Assembly (NCBI GenBank): GCA_947169005.1
Contig: CAMVOG010000102.1
Coordinates: 1-8,038 of the forward strand
Reading direction: 5' to 3'
Source: an uncultured Clostridia bacterium
GTDB lineage: Bacteria > Bacillota > Clostridia > Oscillospirales > Oscillospiraceae
DNA: 8,038 nucleotides
Shown in pieces: positions 6,717-8,038 of this stretch (positions are counted from its first letter, which is position 1; every line of letters begins with the position of its first letter). Below the pieces are notes generated by a model that saw nothing but the letters and a program-made list of their open reading frames with translations, did no database searches and had not been told where the DNA came from. Both the position numbers and the translations under genes were made by a program.

Positions 6717-6757
6717 TTTGTGTGCATAATATTATTTTTACGGAAGTGTCACACAAA
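6717..6757. repeat. Inverted repeat in the divergent control region
   Basis: TTTGTGTG (6717-6724) and CACACAAA (6750-6757) are perfect inverted copies 25 nt apart. The spacer holds the 10-bp palindrome ATAATATTAT (6726-6735). The site lies between the two divergent promoters, about 50 nt upstream of each -35, as expected for a regulator or DNA-bending site. No regulator is identified. Confidence 0.4.
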
Positions 6758-6803
6758 ATGCCATTTATATGATGCTTGTTTTAAAATATAAGAAAAACTT
6801 ATC

Positions 6804-6832
6804 TTGACAATATGCTCTCTTAGGCATACACT
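6804..6832 (+). promoter_or_regulatory. Sigma-A-like promoter for the URO-D family gene
   Basis: A perfect TTGACA (6804-6809), a 17-nt spacer and TACACT (6827-6832). Transcription would start near 6839, about 48 nt before the start codon. Confidence 0.7.
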
Positions 6833-6834
6833 AA

Positions 6835-6865
6835 GGTCAAGCCTTAAATAATCAAGCGGTTGACC
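6835..6865 (+). promoter_or_regulatory. Inverted repeat at the transcription start / leader hairpin
   Basis: GGTCAA (6835-6840) and TTGACC (6860-6865) are perfect inverted copies. With CC (6842-6843) and GG (6858-6859) they give an 8-bp stem with one bulged base, ending 8 nt before the Shine-Dalgarno core. It could be an operator overlapping the start point or a leader hairpin; which one is undecided. Confidence 0.4.
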
Positions 6866-6873
6866 CGCAGGAG

Positions 6874-6878
6874 AGGAG
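6874..6878 (+). promoter_or_regulatory. Ribosome binding site of the URO-D family gene
   Basis: AGGAG in the purine run at 6870-6878 lies 8 nt before the ATG at 6887. It excludes the in-frame TTG at 6860, which lies upstream of it, and the out-of-frame ATG at 6880, which is too close. Confidence 0.8.
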
Positions 6879-6886
6879 TATGCCCG

Positions 6887-7954
6887 ATGATCAGACCGGC
6901 TTTTGACCCGAAAGAACTGGAGCCCCTGGGCTTTGAGCCCGGCTTCATGGGCCGCGGCCCCGCCCGCCCCCTTTTCAACACCCCCATTACCCCCCAGGAA
7001 AACTATCTGATGAGTATGCGCCATGAAAAGCCCCTCTGGATGCCCATGGGGGACGGCAGCAGCATGATCACCCCCGCCGTGCCGGATAATATCGCCCGCG
7101 CCTTCGTCTTCGAGACGGAGAAAATCCCCATGGACAACGACCATGTGGGCGGCCTGGATATGTTCGGCGTGGACTGGGAATACGTCCCCACCGCCGGGGG
7201 CAGCATGGTCCGGGGCGGCAGCCCCAAGGTGCCGGACGTGACGGAGTGGGAAAAGTACGTCACCATCCCGGACCTGGACGCCATCATCGACTGGAAGACG
7301 ATCTCCGAGCGGAACAAGAATTACGGCGACCCCCGCAAGGCCCTGAGCGTCACGATCCTCAACGGCCTCTTTGAGCGGCTCATTTCTTTCATGGATATGC
7401 AGGGGGCCATGATCGCCCTGATCGACGAGGACGAGCAGGAGGGCGTTCACCGCCTCTTTGACAAGCTCTGCGATTTCTATGACGATTATATTCGCCATTA
7501 CGTCGAGTATTTCCACGTGGACCAGGTGCAGTTCCATGACGACTGGGGCAGCCAGCGGGCCCCCTTCTTCTCCGCCGACACGGTGCGTGAGATGCTCCTG
7601 CCCTATCTGAGCCGCATCGCCGCCAGCGCCCATAAGTACGGCTGCGCCTTCGAGCTGCATTCCTGCGGCAAGAATCAGAGCCTGGCCCCCCTCATGGCGG
7701 AGGCGGGCGTGGATTCCTGGCAGCCCCAGCCCATGAACGACTATGAGCAGATCTATCACGACGTGGCCGGGCAGATGGCCGTGGTCATCCCTCTGGACAG
7801 ATACGTTACCCCAGAAATGGACCGTGTGGAGATGGAGGAGAAGCTCGCCGCCTTTGCCGAGCAGCACCCCTACGCTCAGGCCAGCACCTGGACCGCCCCC
7901 GAGGGCAGCGCCGAGGTGCTTTACGCCGTCAGCCGCAAGGCATTCTGCGGTTGA
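6887..7954 (+). CDS. URO-D superfamily protein, corrinoid methyltransferase (MtaA/MtbA/CmuA)-like
   Basis: A 355-aa soluble protein with the (beta/alpha)8 uroporphyrinogen decarboxylase fold. It is unlikely to be the haem enzyme HemE: the RQAGR substrate-binding motif is absent from the N-terminal region, which reads MRHEKPLWMPMGDG (44-57). It carries HDDWGSQRAPFFS (217-229) followed by a helix, and HSCGKN (258-263) before a VDSWQPQPMND stretch (275-285), as in zinc-dependent methyl-cobamide:thiol methyltransferases and O-demethylases. Those enzymes bind Zn2+ through HxC plus a later Cys; here H258 and C260 are present and the only later Cys is C354, next to last. The role would be moving methyl groups between a corrinoid protein and a thiol or other acceptor, in one-carbon metabolism. 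No corrinoid protein gene is in the window. It has its own promoter, a leader inverted repeat and a strong terminator, so it appears monocistronic. Family is firm, the reaction is inferred. Confidence 0.88.
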   Translation: MIRPAFDPKELEPLGFEPGFMGRGPARPLFNTPITPQENYLMSMRHEKPLWMPMGDGSSMITPAVPDNIARAFVFETEKIPMDNDHVGGLDMFGVDWEYVPTAGGSMVRGGSPKVPDVTEWEKYVTIPDLDAIIDWKTISERNKNYGDPRKALSVTILNGLFERLISFMDMQGAMIALIDEDEQEGVHRLFDKLCDFYDDYIRHYVEYFHVDQVQFHDDWGSQRAPFFSADTVREMLLPYLSRIAASAHKYGCAFELHSCGKNQSLAPLMAEAGVDSWQPQPMNDYEQIYHDVAGQMAVVIPLDRYVTPEMDRVEMEEKLAAFAEQHPYAQASTWTAPEGSAEVLYAVSRKAFCG

Positions 7955-7958
7955 ATAG

Positions 7959-7986
7959 TTCAGAGTTCAGAGATCAGAGTTCAGAG
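7959..7986. repeat. Heptanucleotide tandem repeat, (TTCAGAG)4
   Basis: Four units of TTCAGAG directly follow the URO-D gene stop: three exact (7959-7965, 7966-7972, 7980-7986) and one ATCAGAG (7973-7979). It fills the gap before the terminator and encodes nothing obvious. Confidence 0.85.
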
Positions 7987-7989
7987 ATA

Positions 7990-8025
7990 AAAAAACCGCC
8001 GGGTCACGCGACCCGGCGGTTTTTT
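7990..8025. terminator. Strong bidirectional intrinsic terminator
   Basis: A GC-rich stem (CCGCCGGGTC with GACCCGGCGG) closes on an ACGC tetraloop and is flanked by seven A on the left (7989-7995) and six T on the right (8020-8025). A/T pairs extend it to about 16 bp. The symmetry gives a U-tract on either strand, so it ends the URO-D gene and probably also a convergent gene beyond the window. Confidence 0.93.
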
Positions 8026-8038
8026 CACAGTAAACAGT

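Noticed and set aside
6726..6740. Alternative - strand -10 box in the ATAATATTAT region
   Set aside because: No good -35 at the right distance; the TTGACT-N17-TAAACT promoter downstream is better.
6532..6756. N-terminal extension of the repeat protein by 75 codons
   Set aside because: It crosses the promoter and leader hairpins and would precede a standard signal peptide that has its own AAGGAGG site.
6880..6906. Eight-codon overlapping mini-frame starting ATG at 6880
   Set aside because: The ATG is only one base from the Shine-Dalgarno core, too close for efficient initiation; the in-frame ATG at 6887 is well spaced.
6749..7867. - strand open frame opposite the URO-D gene
   Set aside because: The + strand frame has clear URO-D family motifs, promoter and ribosome binding site; the - strand frame has none.

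Overview
The window looks like a piece of a GC-rich Gram-positive anaerobe, most likely a gut clostridium of the Oscillospiraceae type. The reasons are the strong GC bias at third codon positions with AT-rich intergenic gaps, AGGAGG-type ribosome binding sites 8-9 nt before starts, a signal-peptide protein held by a C-terminal membrane anchor, and a single-gene URO-D-family methyltransferase-like unit. The taxonomy is inferred from style, not from a marker gene.

Layout: (1) at the left edge is the C-terminal third of an ADP-ribosylglycohydrolase on the + strand, ended by a hairpin terminator lying between convergent genes. (2) Positions 376-6531 hold three genes on the - strand, transcribed right to left: a secreted, membrane-anchored protein built from three repeats (727 aa), an ABC transporter half-molecule of the SbmA/BacA/YddA (ABCD-like) class (601 aa), and a second ABC half-transporter of the classical exporter class with an unusual FPGG-rich C-terminal tail (673 aa). 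Gaps of 51 and 93 nt and no intrinsic terminator between them argue for one operon. (3) A 355-nt divergent control region (6532-6886) has a sigma-A-like promoter for each direction, a highly structured leader in front of the repeat-protein gene, and several inverted repeats. (4) On the + strand follows a monocistronic URO-D superfamily gene (355 aa) with an HxC zinc-type motif, then a heptanucleotide tandem repeat and a strong bidirectional terminator.

The part that may be undescribed is the - strand operon. Each repeat of the surface protein begins with a segment whose strand-helix-strand pattern resembles a beta-grasp (transcobalamin C-terminal/DUF4430-like) domain. It is followed by a beta-sandwich-like segment, and the protein is encoded directly upstream of a BacA/YddA-type ABC protein. 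A relative of that class in mycobacteria (Rv1819c) imports cobalamin and hydrophilic peptides. A working idea is a surface receptor plus transporter set for a small ligand (corrinoid or peptide), with a second transporter in the same transcript. This is inference; no cobalamin riboswitch was seen and no substrate can be read from the sequence.
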